64,000 bases of DNA from Novimethylophilus kurashikiensis (GTDB taxonomy: Bacteria; Pseudomonadota; Gammaproteobacteria; Burkholderiales; Methylophilaceae), in contig NZ_BDOQ01000003.1 of assembly GCF_003112435.1 (NCBI RefSeq), positions 680,549-744,548 of the forward strand, read 5' to 3'. Under the pieces are notes generated by a model that made no database searches, had not been told where the DNA came from, and saw only the letters and a list, made by a program, of their open reading frames with translations. The position numbers were made by a program, and so were the translations under genes. Shown here in pieces: positions 1-8,472 of this stretch (positions are counted from its first letter, which is position 1; each line of letters begins with the position of its first letter).

Positions 1-873
1 CTTCACATCTGAAATGTAGTCGCTCGTGATTTCCAGCGGCAGGAGGTCGGGGTCAGGGAAGTAGCGGTAGTCATTGGCTTCTTCCTTGCTGCGCATGGCA
101 CGGGTTTCGCCTGTTTCCGGGTCAAACAGTACGGTTGCCTGCTGAATAGTGCCGCCGTCTTCCAATGTTTCGATCTGCCAGCGGGTTTCGTACTCGATAG
201 CCTGCTGCATGAAGCGGAAGGAGTTGAGGTTCTTGATTTCGCGGCGGGTACCCAGCTTGTCCGAGCCCTTGGGGCGCACGGAAACATTGACGTCGCAACG
301 GAAAGAGCCTTCCTGCATGTTGCCGTCGCAAATGCCGATCCATTGCACCAGCTCGTGCAGTTTCTTGGCGTAAGCCACGGCTTCGGCGGCAGAACGCATG
401 TCGGGCTCGCTGACGATCTCCAACAGCGGTGTGCCCGCACGGTTGAGGTCGATGCCGGTCATCCCGTGGAAGTCTTCATGTACCGACTTGCCCGCGTCCT
501 CTTCCAAATGGGCGCGAGTAATCCGGATGGTTTTCTCGCTGTCGCCGACTTGGATGGTGAGCGAACCCTTACCTACGACGGGAAGCTCGTATTGGCTGAT
601 CTGATAACCTTTGGGCAGATCGGGATAAAAGTAATTCTTGCGGGCGAAAACAGAGCGAGGGGCAATCTCGGCATTAATCGCCAGGCCGAATTTGACGGCA
701 CAGTGGACAGCCTCTTTATTGAGTACGGGCAACACACCCGGGAGCGCGATGCTGACCTCGCAAGCCTGGGTATTAGGCGCCGCGCCGAATGCGGTAGAAG
801 CGCCCGAGAAGATTTTGGTGTTGGTTTGAAGTTGGGCGTGCGTTTCCAGCCCGATGACGACTTCCCACTGCAT
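1..873 (-). CDS. gatB: Asp/Glu-tRNA amidotransferase subunit B (partial)
   Basis: GatB is the tRNA-binding subunit of GatCAB, which amidates Glu-tRNA(Gln) and Asp-tRNA(Asn). Only the first 291 codons are present and the C-terminus runs off the left edge. The protein starts [15 protein letters not shown] and reads open to base 1. It contains the hallmark [18 protein letters not shown] segment, and the nucleophile-site [12 protein letters not shown] is also visible. The start at 873 is the canonical GatB N-terminus. The full family length is about 480 residues. The 6S RNA gene lies between it and zapA on the same strand. Confidence 0.95.
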   Translation of the reverse strand, partial: MQWEVVIGLETHAQLQTNTKIFSGASTAFGAAPNTQACEVSIALPGVLPVLNKEAVHCAVKFGLAINAEIAPRSVFARKNYFYPDLPKGYQISQYELPVVGKGSLTIQVGDSEKTIRITRAHLEEDAGKSVHEDFHGMTGIDLNRAGTPLLEIVSEPDMRSAAEAVAYAKKLHELVQWIGICDGNMQEGSFRCDVNVSVRPKGSDKLGTRREIKNLNSFRFMQQAIEYETRWQIETLEDGGTIQQATVLFDPETGETRAMRSKEEANDYRYFPDPDLLPLEITSDYISDVK

Positions 874-924
874 CTTGTTTTTGCCTGAATGGAGAATGGC
901 CGATTTGAAGACAGCCGAAAAATA

Positions 925-1103
925 AATTCCCCGCAAGTGCCGTCAGGGCCCGCATCCTGAACGCTAGGCGTCAGGGGGTCGCAGCCGGAGCACATCAGGC
1001 ACGCCCACTAAGGGCACGCACAACAGTGCTCGGATTGGTCGCAACCAATTGCTCAGATATTGGTTCAAGGAATCTAGAGCCTTGACGAACACCGCAGGGA
1101 AAC
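925..1103 (-). ncRNA. ssrS: 6S RNA
   Basis: The interval between zapA and gatB folds, on the minus strand, into a long imperfect rod. A 5' arm reading CCCTGCGGTGTTCGTCAAGGC pairs in blocks (GTG/CAC, GTCA/TGAC, GGC/GCC) with a 3' arm reading GCCCTGACGGCACTTGCGGG. The motif CCTTGAACC and the central strands resemble proteobacterial 6S RNA, and the position directly after zapA is the family's usual locus. 6S RNA binds sigma-70 RNA polymerase and mimics an open promoter. Ends are estimated from the closing stem; about 179 nt fits the usual length of about 184. Confidence 0.85.
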
Positions 1104-1112
1104 CGGTTTAAG

Positions 1113-1160
1113 CGTTTATATTGGATTCGAACGAAGCAACATTCGAATTCGATATAAACG
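1113..1160 (-). other. Imperfect palindrome after zapA stop
   Basis: A 48-bp palindrome starts immediately behind the zapA stop. Its outer arms are GTTTATAT/ATATAAAC and its inner arms ATTCGAA/TTCGAAT, around a loop of about 10 nt. No T-run follows, so it is not a classical terminator. It may mark the end of the zapA message or the processing or promoter zone of 6S RNA. Confidence 0.5.
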
Positions 1161-1466
1161 TCAAAATAGCTTTTCTTGATCCATCAATGCGCGATCAAGC
1201 TGTTCCTGCATGCTTCCGATTCTACGCTTGAAGTCGCCAATGTCAAACCCGCCGGACCGCGTAGTAAGGAGTTCATGCGCGATATTGAGCGCCGCCATGA
1301 TAGCGATGCGCTCCACCCCGATGACTTTGCCGGAGTCGCGAATTTCACGCATTTTGCGGTCGAGATAAGAGACTGCCAAGAGCAGTTCTTCCTGCTCGTC
1401 TTCCGGGCAGGCGACGCGGAACTCGCGTCCCATAATGGAAACATCCAACCCTTTGACTTCGCTCAC
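1161..1466 (-). CDS. zapA: Cell division protein ZapA
   Basis: ZapA is a cytoplasmic FtsZ-associated protein that bundles FtsZ filaments in the Z ring. The 101-residue product begins MSEVKGLDVSIMGREFRVAC. It has the conserved core CPEDEQEELLLAVSYLDRKM followed by a C-terminal coiled coil, and length and order match the family. It overlaps the upstream zapB-like gene by 4 nt (ATGA), and 6S RNA follows, the standard zapA-ssrS arrangement. Confidence 0.95.
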   Translation of the reverse strand: MSEVKGLDVSIMGREFRVACPEDEQEELLLAVSYLDRKMREIRDSGKVIGVERIAIMAALNIAHELLTTRSGGFDIGDFKRRIGSMQEQLDRALMDQEKLF

Positions 1467-1666
1467 AGCGTTGTTCCTTCAGGCAGATGTTCGATGATGG
1501 CTTGCAGTCGATTGCCGGCTTGCGTCATGTTGTCTTTCAATTGCCGGGCATCGCTCTGGGCTTGCGCCAGTTCCTGCCGCAACTGGTGGTTCTCGTTGCG
1601 CAGGCGCTGAGCCAACGCAATAAATTGCGCGAGCTTCTCTTCCAAAGCTTTCAAATCGGCTTCCAT
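1463..1666 (-). CDS. ZapB-like coiled-coil protein
   Basis: This is a 67-residue, almost entirely coiled-coil protein beginning MEADLKALEEKLAQFIALAQ, with heptad-like Leu/Ala spacing. It resembles the short DUF904/ZapB-like proteins often placed upstream of zapA, which are thought to help organise the division ring. The ATG at 1666 is preferred over an in-frame TTG at 1702 because the coiled coil begins there. No clear Shine-Dalgarno sequence is visible. The stop overlaps the zapA start by 4 nt, which argues for translational coupling. Confidence 0.75.
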   Translation of the reverse strand: MEADLKALEEKLAQFIALAQRLRNENHQLRQELAQAQSDARQLKDNMTQAGNRLQAIIEHLPEGTTL

Positions 1667-1755
1667 GGCGCAACTATAAGTGGAAAAAGCCAGTCTGGTC
1701 AACCGTTAAGGCTAATTTGTGAAAGTATTACAGTATGTTAACAAGTGGCTTTAGA

Positions 1756-1784
1756 TTGCCGCTCCAGCCCATATCCCCTACAAT
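1756..1784 (+). promoter_or_regulatory. Sigma-70-type promoter of the btuB leader
   Basis: A -35 element TTGCCG (1756-1761) and a -10 element TACAAT (1779-1784) are separated by 17 bp. Transcription would start near 1791, just before the cobalamin riboswitch. Confidence 0.6.
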
Positions 1785-1796
1785 GCCGCCACGTTG

Positions 1797-1978
1797 TCAG
1801 GTGTCCTGACGCTCGTCCGAGCGAAAGGATGAAACGGGAAACAGGTGTGAAACCTGTGCTGCCCCCGCAACGGTAAGTAAGTGAGGGTTCATCAACACGC
1901 CACTGTGGCAGAAGCCATGGGAAGGCGATGAATCAAGACTTGCGAGCCCGGAGACCGGCCTGATCACGCAGTTGGAAA
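1797..1978 (+). promoter_or_regulatory. Cobalamin riboswitch
   Basis: The aptamer shows the conserved B12-box core. GGTGTGAAACCTGTGCTGCC is followed by CCCGCAACGGTAA and, downstream, GAGCCCGGAGACCGGCC. It precedes btuB by about 120 nt. Downstream, TCCCTTTG at 2036-2043 is perfectly complementary to CAAAGGGA at 2084-2091, which contains the btuB ribosome-binding site. Adenosylcobalamin binding would therefore probably repress translation of btuB, and possibly of the genes behind it. Confidence 0.96.
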
Positions 1979-2099
1979 TACCACGGGGTGATGGTGTTAA
2001 GGCCGGGAGACCTTTGGTCTGCCCTTTCTGCGCATTCCCTTTGTTATTTCCGTTATGCAATTTGGTGTGCGGGGTCGCATGCCCAAAGGGAGCAATTAA

Positions 2100-3947
2100 G
2101 TGAAAAAAATTACAGTCGCTGGCTTAGCCGGTTTGCTATCAGCCGTTCCAGCGTATGCACACGATTCTATTTATTCCGACGATGTCGTTGTCACGGCAAA
2201 CCGTATTCCGCAACCGCGTGAGGCAGTGCTGGCCGATGTTTCAGTGATTACTGGGGAGGAAATCGCGCGCTCAGGGCAGTCCTCGCTGGTAGAAGTGCTG
2301 AGAACATTGCCTGGAGTCGAGATCGAAAGCAATGGCGGTTTGGGTATGGCCTCTGCTGTGCACTTGCGCGGAACAAGTTCTCAATCCGTTGTCGTCTTGG
2401 TCGACGGGCTGCGTGTAGGTTCGGCTACGCTCGGTACGACAGCGTTCGAGCAAATTTCTCCTGATCAAGTCGAGCGAATCGAAGTAGTCCGCGGCCCAGC
2501 TTCCAGCCTTTACGGTGCAGATGCTGTCGGCGGAGTGATTCAAATATTTACCAAGCACGGGGAAAGCAAACCGGTAGCGAGCGTCTCTTTCGGCTATGGT
2601 AGCTACAACACGAGAAAGGCGACCGCCAGCCTGAGTGGTGCAATAGGCGATACTCGGGCTTCCTTGAATATCAGCACGCTAAATACCGACGGGATTTCCT
2701 CTCTGAGAAATCAAACGGAGCGAGCAGCTGATCATGATGCCTACAGAAACGAATCCATATCTGCCTCCATCGATCATAAGATTGTCGATGGACATGAAAT
2801 AGGGCTACAGATATACGACAGCTTTAATCATGCCCAATTCGATGACGATTCTCTCTTTTCGTCCCATCAATATATGACCCAGCGAGGGATAAGTCTCACC
2901 AGCCGTAATCAAATTACGACGATTTGGCATAGTACCCTGCGCGTTGGCGAGGGGGAAGACGCCCTCAAGAGCTTCGGCAGTAGTTTCGGTGAAAACATCA
3001 TCAGAACATACCAACGTCAGTACCTCTGGCAAAACGATGTGCAACTGCCTCTTGGAACGTTGACGCTCGCCTATGACCGGCTCGAGCAACACGTTGTATC
3101 TCTTACCGAGTTTGCTAAAACACATCGCAACGATAACGGCTGGCTTGCAAGTTATTTACTCGACGAAGGCCCGCACTCCTTCCAGTTCAGCATGAGACGC
3201 GACGACAATTCCCAGTTTGGCCAGCATACGACGGGCAATATTGCCTATGGCTATCGCTTCAACCAGTTTTGGAAGGTATCCGGGAGCTATGGCACGGCAT
3301 TTCGCGCACCTACGTTCGCAGACCTTTATTGGCCGTTCCAGGATTTCGGGCCGTCATATGGTACCTATCAAGGAAATCCCAATCTAAAGCCCGAGACTTC
3401 ACGTAATAGGGAGGTGTCATTGACTTACGATCAGGGACACCATCGCGTCACTGCCACCGCCTATCACAATGAAGTCAATAATCTTTTGGTGTGCTGCCAA
3501 GGCTTATTCCACGACTTTCCGACCAATGTGGGTTCAGCCACAATCAATGGCGTGACTCTCGCCTATGAAGGCTGGTTTGATCGATATCACCTGCGCGCTA
3601 ACAGCGATTTTCAATCCCCAAAAGATGACGAAACGGGTCATTTGCTGTCTCGTCGGTCGCGTGCCCATGGGGCAATCTATCTAGGTCAAACCTGGGATAA
3701 GCTGGAACTGGGAACGGAAGTTGTATCCAGCGGCGCACGCTATGACGATGCCGCCAATACGCGCCGTCTTGGCGGATACACGCTCGTGAATTTCACAGGC
3801 AAATATGAGTTGAGTCCTGAATGGTCGCTTGAAGGGCGCATCAACAACGTTTTCGATAAATACTATACGTTGGCTACCTTCTACGGCACGCCCTACAGCA
3901 CCCCCGGCGCTAATCTCTTTGTCGGACTGCGCTGGCAATCGAAATAG
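2100..3947 (+). CDS. btuB: TonB-dependent vitamin B12 receptor BtuB
   Basis: This outer-membrane receptor takes up cobalamin with TonB energy. The 615-residue protein has a signal peptide ending near AYA (residue 20) and a TonB box in DDVVVTANR (about 28-36). A plug domain follows (LRTLPGVEIESNGG, LRGTSSQSVVVLVDGLRVGS, ERIEVVRGPASSLYGADAVGGVI) and then a 22-strand-type barrel ending in LFVGLRWQSK. The GTG start at 2100 has AGGGAG 7 nt upstream and directly precedes a Lys-rich signal peptide. The riboswitch upstream and cob genes downstream fix the substrate as a corrinoid. Confidence 0.95.
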   Translation: MKKITVAGLAGLLSAVPAYAHDSIYSDDVVVTANRIPQPREAVLADVSVITGEEIARSGQSSLVEVLRTLPGVEIESNGGLGMASAVHLRGTSSQSVVVLVDGLRVGSATLGTTAFEQISPDQVERIEVVRGPASSLYGADAVGGVIQIFTKHGESKPVASVSFGYGSYNTRKATASLSGAIGDTRASLNISTLNTDGISSLRNQTERAADHDAYRNESISASIDHKIVDGHEIGLQIYDSFNHAQFDDDSLFSSHQYMTQRGISLTSRNQITTIWHSTLRVGEGEDALKSFGSSFGENIIRTYQRQYLWQNDVQLPLGTLTLAYDRLEQHVVSLTEFAKTHRNDNGWLASYLLDEGPHSFQFSMRRDDNSQFGQHTTGNIAYGYRFNQFWKVSGSYGTAFRAPTFADLYWPFQDFGPSYGTYQGNPNLKPETSRNREVSLTYDQGHHRVTATAYHNEVNNLLVCCQGLFHDFPTNVGSATINGVTLAYEGWFDRYHLRANSDFQSPKDDETGHLLSRRSRAHGAIYLGQTWDKLELGTEVVSSGARYDDAANTRRLGGYTLVNFTGKYELSPEWSLEGRINNVFDKYYTLATFYGTPYSTPGANLFVGLRWQSK

Positions 3948-3998
3948 CACCGGGCCATGGGTTACAATCGCAAGCATTCGATAAAAGGAGAATCAAAC

Positions 3999-4565
3999 AT
4001 GAATCTGGACACTCGCAAACAATACGGTATTGCTGCCGTCCTGGGCTTGCTGATTGCTGCGACCCATGGCCACCATTTCGGCAGCCTGCTGCATTTACCG
4101 CCCGCCACGTGGGCCGTATTTTTCGCAGCAGGTTTTTATGTGCGTCGCGCCTGGTTGTTTGCCGCATTGCTGGTGGAAGTGGTCGCGCTTGATTATTTCG
4201 CAACGACGGTGGGCGGCGTCAGCAGCTATTGCGTGAGCCCGGCTTACGGATTCCTGCTGCCGGCGTATGCTTCGCTGTGGACGGCAGGACGTTGGCTGTC
4301 TGCCCGCTATCGCTTTTCCACGGCCGTCTTGCCTGCTTTGGGGGCGAGCCTGGCGGCAAGTGTCACGCTGGCAGAACTGTTCTCGAGCGGCGGCTTTTAC
4401 TTCTTCTCCGGCCGATATGCCGATACCAGCATTGCAGAATTCGGCGCTCGCATGGTCGCGTATTTCCCGCAATCGCTGTCTTCGTTCGCGTTCTGGGTTG
4501 GCATCGCCTTGGTCGTTCATGTTGCACTGACCTTGACCCAAACCGACCGCAAACAATCCATCTAA
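3999..4565 (+). CDS. btuM: BtuM-type vitamin B12 transporter
   Basis: This is a 188-residue inner-membrane protein with about six hydrophobic segments. It resembles the solitary ECF-type S component BtuM described from Thiobacillus denitrificans, which imports cobalamin and removes its cyanide ligand through a conserved cysteine near position 80. Here the only cysteine is Cys78, in VSSYCVSP at the matching place. The start at 3999 has AAAGGAG about 8 nt upstream, better than an in-frame ATG at 3957. It sits right behind btuB, and no btuCD genes are in the window, so it is the likely inner-membrane step. Confidence 0.8.
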   Translation: MNLDTRKQYGIAAVLGLLIAATHGHHFGSLLHLPPATWAVFFAAGFYVRRAWLFAALLVEVVALDYFATTVGGVSSYCVSPAYGFLLPAYASLWTAGRWLSARYRFSTAVLPALGASLAASVTLAELFSSGGFYFFSGRYADTSIAEFGARMVAYFPQSLSSFAFWVGIALVVHVALTLTQTDRKQSI

Positions 4566-4587
4566 TCTTTCCCAGCTTTTCTCTTTC

Positions 4588-5196
4588 GTGACTGAATCCG
4601 ACGACAAGAACGCGCGCCATGCCAAGCGCATGGCGCGCAAGAAAGCCGTGATCGACGAGGCCATTGCTCGCGCCGATCAGGAGAAAGGCCTGCTGCTGGT
4701 GCTGACTGGCAACGGCAAGGGCAAATCGTCGTCCGCGTTCGGCATGGCGGCGCGTGCGCTCGGCCATGGCATGAAGGTCGGTGTCGCCCAGTTCATCAAG
4801 GGGCGCTCGGATACCGGGGAAGAGGCTTTTTTTCGCCAGCATCCCAACATCGAATGGCATGTGCTGGGCGAAGGGTTCACCTGGGATACCCAGGATCGCG
4901 AACGCGACGTGCAGAAAGCCCGTGAAGGCTGGGAAATCGCCAAGCGTATGCTGACCGACCCCAGCTTCAATCTCGTCATTCTCGACGAACTCACCTATAC
5001 GATGAATTACGGCTACCTGGACGCCGATACAGTGCTGGCGGATATTGCCGCGCGGCCGGTCATGCAGCATGTCGTCGTCACCGGGCGAGCGGCTTCCCAA
5101 GGGCTTATCGACGCTGCCGATACCGTGACAGAACTCATGGACGTGAAGCATGCCTGGCGCGCCGGTATCAAGGCCCAGCCTGGTATCGACTTGTAA
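4588..5196 (+). CDS. cobO: Cob(I)yrinic acid a,c-diamide adenosyltransferase
   Basis: CobO (BtuR/CobA family) transfers the adenosyl group of ATP to reduced corrinoids in the cytoplasm. The 202-residue protein has the variant P-loop GNGKGKSSSAFGMAARALGH, then VGVAQFIKG and the Walker-B-like FNLVILDELTY. The basic N-terminal extension (residues 1-32) is typical of the family. The start is GTG at 4588, 22 nt after btuM, placing it in the riboswitch-led cluster. Confidence 0.95.
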   Translation: MTESDDKNARHAKRMARKKAVIDEAIARADQEKGLLLVLTGNGKGKSSSAFGMAARALGHGMKVGVAQFIKGRSDTGEEAFFRQHPNIEWHVLGEGFTWDTQDRERDVQKAREGWEIAKRMLTDPSFNLVILDELTYTMNYGYLDADTVLADIAARPVMQHVVVTGRAASQGLIDAADTVTELMDVKHAWRAGIKAQPGIDL

Positions 5197-5221
5197 TCCT
5201 GATTATCCTTCCACGGCTGTC

Positions 5222-6511
5222 ATGACTTCCCGTTGCCCAGCCCTATTTATCAGCGCTCCCGCTTCCCATCAAGGCAAGACCACCATCACGGCCGGGTTGG
5301 CGCGCCTGTATCGTCGCAACGGTAAAAAAGTCCGCGTCTTCAAGACCGGCCCTGACTTTCTCGATCCCATGATCTTGCAGCAGGCGAGCGGAGCGCCGGT
5401 ATATCAGCTCGATTTGTGGATGGGCGGTGAAGCGCATTGCCGGGAGCTGTTGGCATTAGCCGCGCAAGAGTCCGACGTTATCCTCGTCGAAGGCGTAATG
5501 GGGCTTTTCGACGGCCAGCCAAGCAGCGCCGATCTCGCAAGCTTGTTCGGTATCCCGGTGCTGGCGGTGGTGGACGGCTCCGCCATGGCACAAACCTTCG
5601 GGGCAATCGCTTACGGGCTGGCAAACTATCGGGCCGGATTGCCATTTGCCGGTGTGTTGGCAAATCGCGTCGGCGGCGAATACCACGCCAAATTGCTGGC
5701 GGACAGCTTGCCTCAAGGCATGATGTTCTACGGCGCTGTGCCACCGGAAAACGACTTCGAACTGCCGCATCGACATTTGGGGCTGTGGCAGGCCGAAGAA
5801 ATCCAGGATCTGGATCAACGGCTGGAAAAGTGTGCAGATGCCTTGGCACGGACTCAACTTAACACGATTCCAGAGGCAGTTGATTTCGATGCGCTCACCC
5901 CAAGCGCGCTGCCGCAAGCACTGAAAGGCGTGCGCATTGCCGTTGCTCGCGATGCGGCCTTTGCTTTCATCTATCAAGCCAACCTGGATATCCTGCAAGC
6001 CATGGGTGCAGAGCTGCGGTTTTTTTCGCCGCTTGCGGATAGGCAATTGCCTGAAGCCGATAGCCTTTATCTGCCGGGCGGTTATCCGGAGCTTCATCTC
6101 GCCCATCTGCAGCAGAATACCGGTATGAAGGAGGCGATTCGTGCCCATCATGCCGCCGGTAAGCCTACGCTCGCCGAATGCGGCGGCATGCTGTACTTGC
6201 TGCAATCCTTGACGACTCACGACGGCGAGCAGGGGCAACTGGTCGGCTTGCTTCCAGGCCAAGCCGTCATGCAAAAACATCTCACCGCACTGGCCTTGCA
6301 GAAAGTGGTCCTGCCCGAAGGCGAATTGCGTGGCCACACCTACCATCACTCCCGCCTGGAAAGCCCGCTGCCAGCTATTGCGCGCGGAGAATGTCCCAAC
6401 AGCGGCAAGACTGCAGAAGGTATTTTCCGCGATCGCTGTTTGACGGCCTCGTACGTGCATTTCTACTTCCCGTCCAATCCCCAGGCAGTGGCGCGATTGT
6501 TCCAGCCATGA
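5222..6511 (+). CDS. cobB: Cobyrinic acid a,c-diamide synthase
   Basis: CobB amidates the a and c side chains of (hydrogeno)cobyrinate using ATP and glutamine. The 429-residue protein has an N-terminal synthetase domain with the P-loop ISAPASHQGKTTITAGL and the substrate motif FKTGPDFLDP. The C-terminal glutamine amidotransferase domain has the nucleophile Cys in LAECGGMLYLL and the motif HYHSRLE-like HTYHHSRLES. The start at 5222 gives the normal N-terminus; an in-frame ATG at 5150 lies inside cobO and is rejected. Its stop overlaps the bluB start. Confidence 0.94.
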   Translation: MTSRCPALFISAPASHQGKTTITAGLARLYRRNGKKVRVFKTGPDFLDPMILQQASGAPVYQLDLWMGGEAHCRELLALAAQESDVILVEGVMGLFDGQPSSADLASLFGIPVLAVVDGSAMAQTFGAIAYGLANYRAGLPFAGVLANRVGGEYHAKLLADSLPQGMMFYGAVPPENDFELPHRHLGLWQAEEIQDLDQRLEKCADALARTQLNTIPEAVDFDALTPSALPQALKGVRIAVARDAAFAFIYQANLDILQAMGAELRFFSPLADRQLPEADSLYLPGGYPELHLAHLQQNTGMKEAIRAHHAAGKPTLAECGGMLYLLQSLTTHDGEQGQLVGLLPGQAVMQKHLTALALQKVVLPEGELRGHTYHHSRLESPLPAIARGECPNSGKTAEGIFRDRCLTASYVHFYFPSNPQAVARLFQP

Positions 6512-7161
6512 GCGACTCCGGACACTGTTTTTCGGAAGACGAACGCCAGGCGGTGTATCGCGCAATCGTCGAGCGCCGTGATATGCGGCATTTCCTTCCG
6601 GAGCCGGTCGATCCTGTCGTATTGCAGCGGTTATTGGCTGCGGCGCATCACGGGCCCAGCGTCGGCCTCATGCAACCCTGGCGGTTTCTGCGCATTACCG
6701 AACCCTCGCTGCGTCAACGGATTCATGCCATGGTTGACGAGGAGCGTTGCCGAACCGCCGAAGCCATGGAGGCGCGGCAGCAGGAGTTTCTGCGGCTCAA
6801 GGTCGAAGGCATACTGGATTGCGGTGAGCTCTTGGTCGCAGCCCTCATGGACGGCCGCGAAAAGCATGTATTCGGCCGCCGTACCTTGCCGGAAATGGAT
6901 CTGGCCTCCGTCGCGTGCGCCATTCAAAACCTGTGGCTTGCCGCACGCGCCGAAGGTTTGGGGCTGGGGTGGGTGTCACTGTTCGATCCTGCGGCCCTGG
7001 CGCAGCTGCTTGAAATGCCGGAAGGCGCGAAACCTGTTGCGGTGCTATGCCTTGGCCACGTCAATGCTTTTTACCCCGCACCCATGCTGGCACTGGAAGG
7101 CTGGGCTGCGGTACGACCCCTGGAAGAGCTCGTCTATACCAACCGCTGGAACAACCCATGA
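6508..7161 (+). CDS. bluB: 5,6-dimethylbenzimidazole synthase
   Basis: BluB cannibalises reduced FMN with oxygen to make 5,6-dimethylbenzimidazole, the lower ligand of B12. The 217-residue protein has the nitroreductase-like fold signature RRDMRHF and AAHHGPSVGLMQPWRF, followed by EGLGLGWVSLF. The ATG at 6508 overlaps the cobB stop (ATGA), and its own stop overlaps the next gene. Oxygen dependence suggests B12 synthesis under aerobic conditions. Confidence 0.93.
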   Translation: MSDSGHCFSEDERQAVYRAIVERRDMRHFLPEPVDPVVLQRLLAAAHHGPSVGLMQPWRFLRITEPSLRQRIHAMVDEERCRTAEAMEARQQEFLRLKVEGILDCGELLVAALMDGREKHVFGRRTLPEMDLASVACAIQNLWLAARAEGLGLGWVSLFDPAALAQLLEMPEGAKPVAVLCLGHVNAFYPAPMLALEGWAAVRPLEELVYTNRWNNP

Positions 7162-7952
7162 CGCCGCAACGTATCGTCTGCCTGACCGCTGAAACCACCG
7201 AGGTGCTGTACCTATTAGGCGAAGAGGACCGCATTGCCGGGATTTCCGGCTATACCACCCGACCAGCCCGAGCACGTCGTGAAAAGCCTAAGGTGGCGGC
7301 CTTTACCAGCGCCAAGATCGACAAGATTCTGGAACTTAAGCCCGACCTCGTGCTCGGTTTCTCCAATCTCCAAGCGGATATCGCTGCTGAATTGATCCGT
7401 GCCGGGGTGGAGGTGCATGTTTTCAACCAGCGCTCGGTGGATGAAATATTACGTATGGTGACGACGCTCGGCGCTCTGGTAGGGGCATCGAAAAAGGCTG
7501 CCGAGTTAGTTGCTGCGCTTGACCAAGACATTCAATCGACGCGCGATGCCGCTTCTCGGCTAAAGCACCACCCCAAGGTCTATTTCGAAGAATGGAACGA
7601 TCCGTTGATTACAGGCATCCGCTGGGCCTCGGAGTTGATCGAAATCGCAGGCGGACAGGATTGCTTTGCCGAACTGGCACAGTTTCCGTCTGCCAAGGAC
7701 CGGATATTGGCCGATTCGAACGTCGTGATCGAACGATCGCCGGACATCATCATCGGCTCGTGGTGCGGCAAGAAATTCCAGCCCGAGCAAGTGATGACGC
7801 GCCCCGGCTGGGACACGCTGCCGGCAGTGAGCAAAACGCAGGTATTCGAAATAAAATCGGCGGATATTCTCCAGCCCGGACCATCTGCCATCCAGTACGG
7901 ACTCACGCAATTGCAACAGATCATTCAGGATTGGGAGCGGCAGTATGGCTGA
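7158..7952 (+). CDS. BtuF-like cobalamin-binding protein lacking a signal peptide
   Basis: The 264-residue product has the BtuF/FecB-type periplasmic binding fold (RIVCLTAETTEVLYLLGEED, LELKPDLVLGFSNLQ, ERSPDIIIGSWCG). The usual role is delivery of B12 to BtuCD. The start at 7158 overlaps bluB by ATGA, and translation begins directly in the first beta strand with no secretion signal. Coupling to bluB and cobU supports this start. No btuC or btuD is visible, so a cytoplasmic corrinoid-binding role inside the synthesis operon is possible; that is inference. Confidence 0.85.
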   Translation: MTPQRIVCLTAETTEVLYLLGEEDRIAGISGYTTRPARARREKPKVAAFTSAKIDKILELKPDLVLGFSNLQADIAAELIRAGVEVHVFNQRSVDEILRMVTTLGALVGASKKAAELVAALDQDIQSTRDAASRLKHHPKVYFEEWNDPLITGIRWASELIEIAGGQDCFAELAQFPSAKDRILADSNVVIERSPDIIIGSWCGKKFQPEQVMTRPGWDTLPAVSKTQVFEIKSADILQPGPSAIQYGLTQLQQIIQDWERQYG

Positions 7953-8472
7953 TTTGACCTTGGTGTTGGGCGGTGCACGCTCGGGCAAGAGCGCCCATGC
8001 GGAGAAACTTGCCGTGGAATCAGGGCTGGATGTGCGCTATATCGCGACGGCCCAGGTCTACGACGACGAATTCCGTCAGCGCATTGCGCATCACCAAGAC
8101 CGCCGTCCCAAGAAATGGGGCTTGATCGAAGAGCCGTTTTTTCTTGCCGGAACGCTGCAAAAACACGCGTCCGAAGGGCGCTGCCTGCTGGTGGATTGTT
8201 TGACGCTTTGGCTGGCACAGTGGATTTGCCCCGATTGCAATCCGCCCAAGGACTCGACTTGGGAAATGCAGCGCCAGGCTATGCTCGAAACGCTGCCACA
8301 GTTGCCCGGCAAGCTGATCATGGTGAGCAACGAGGTGGGCATGGGCATCGTGCCTTTGGGAGAGATCAACCGGCGCTTTCAGGACGAACAGGGCCGGCTC
8401 AACCAAGCCGTTGCTGGCCTAAGCCAACATGCCGTGTTCATGGCGGCTGGGCTGACGCTAACGCTTAAATAA
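7945..8472 (+). CDS. cobU: Adenosylcobinamide kinase / guanylyltransferase
   Basis: CobU (CobP) phosphorylates adenosylcobinamide and then transfers GMP to it, preparing nucleotide-loop assembly. The 175-residue protein has the P-loop [15 protein letters not shown] and the guanylylated-His region [11 protein letters not shown]. Other conserved segments are [10 protein letters not shown] and [11 protein letters not shown]...[12 protein letters not shown]. It overlaps the preceding btuF-like gene by 8 nt and runs 8 nt into the 3' end of convergent cobQ. Confidence 0.95.
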   Translation: MADLTLVLGGARSGKSAHAEKLAVESGLDVRYIATAQVYDDEFRQRIAHHQDRRPKKWGLIEEPFFLAGTLQKHASEGRCLLVDCLTLWLAQWICPDCNPPKDSTWEMQRQAMLETLPQLPGKLIMVSNEVGMGIVPLGEINRRFQDEQGRLNQAVAGLSQHAVFMAAGLTLTLK

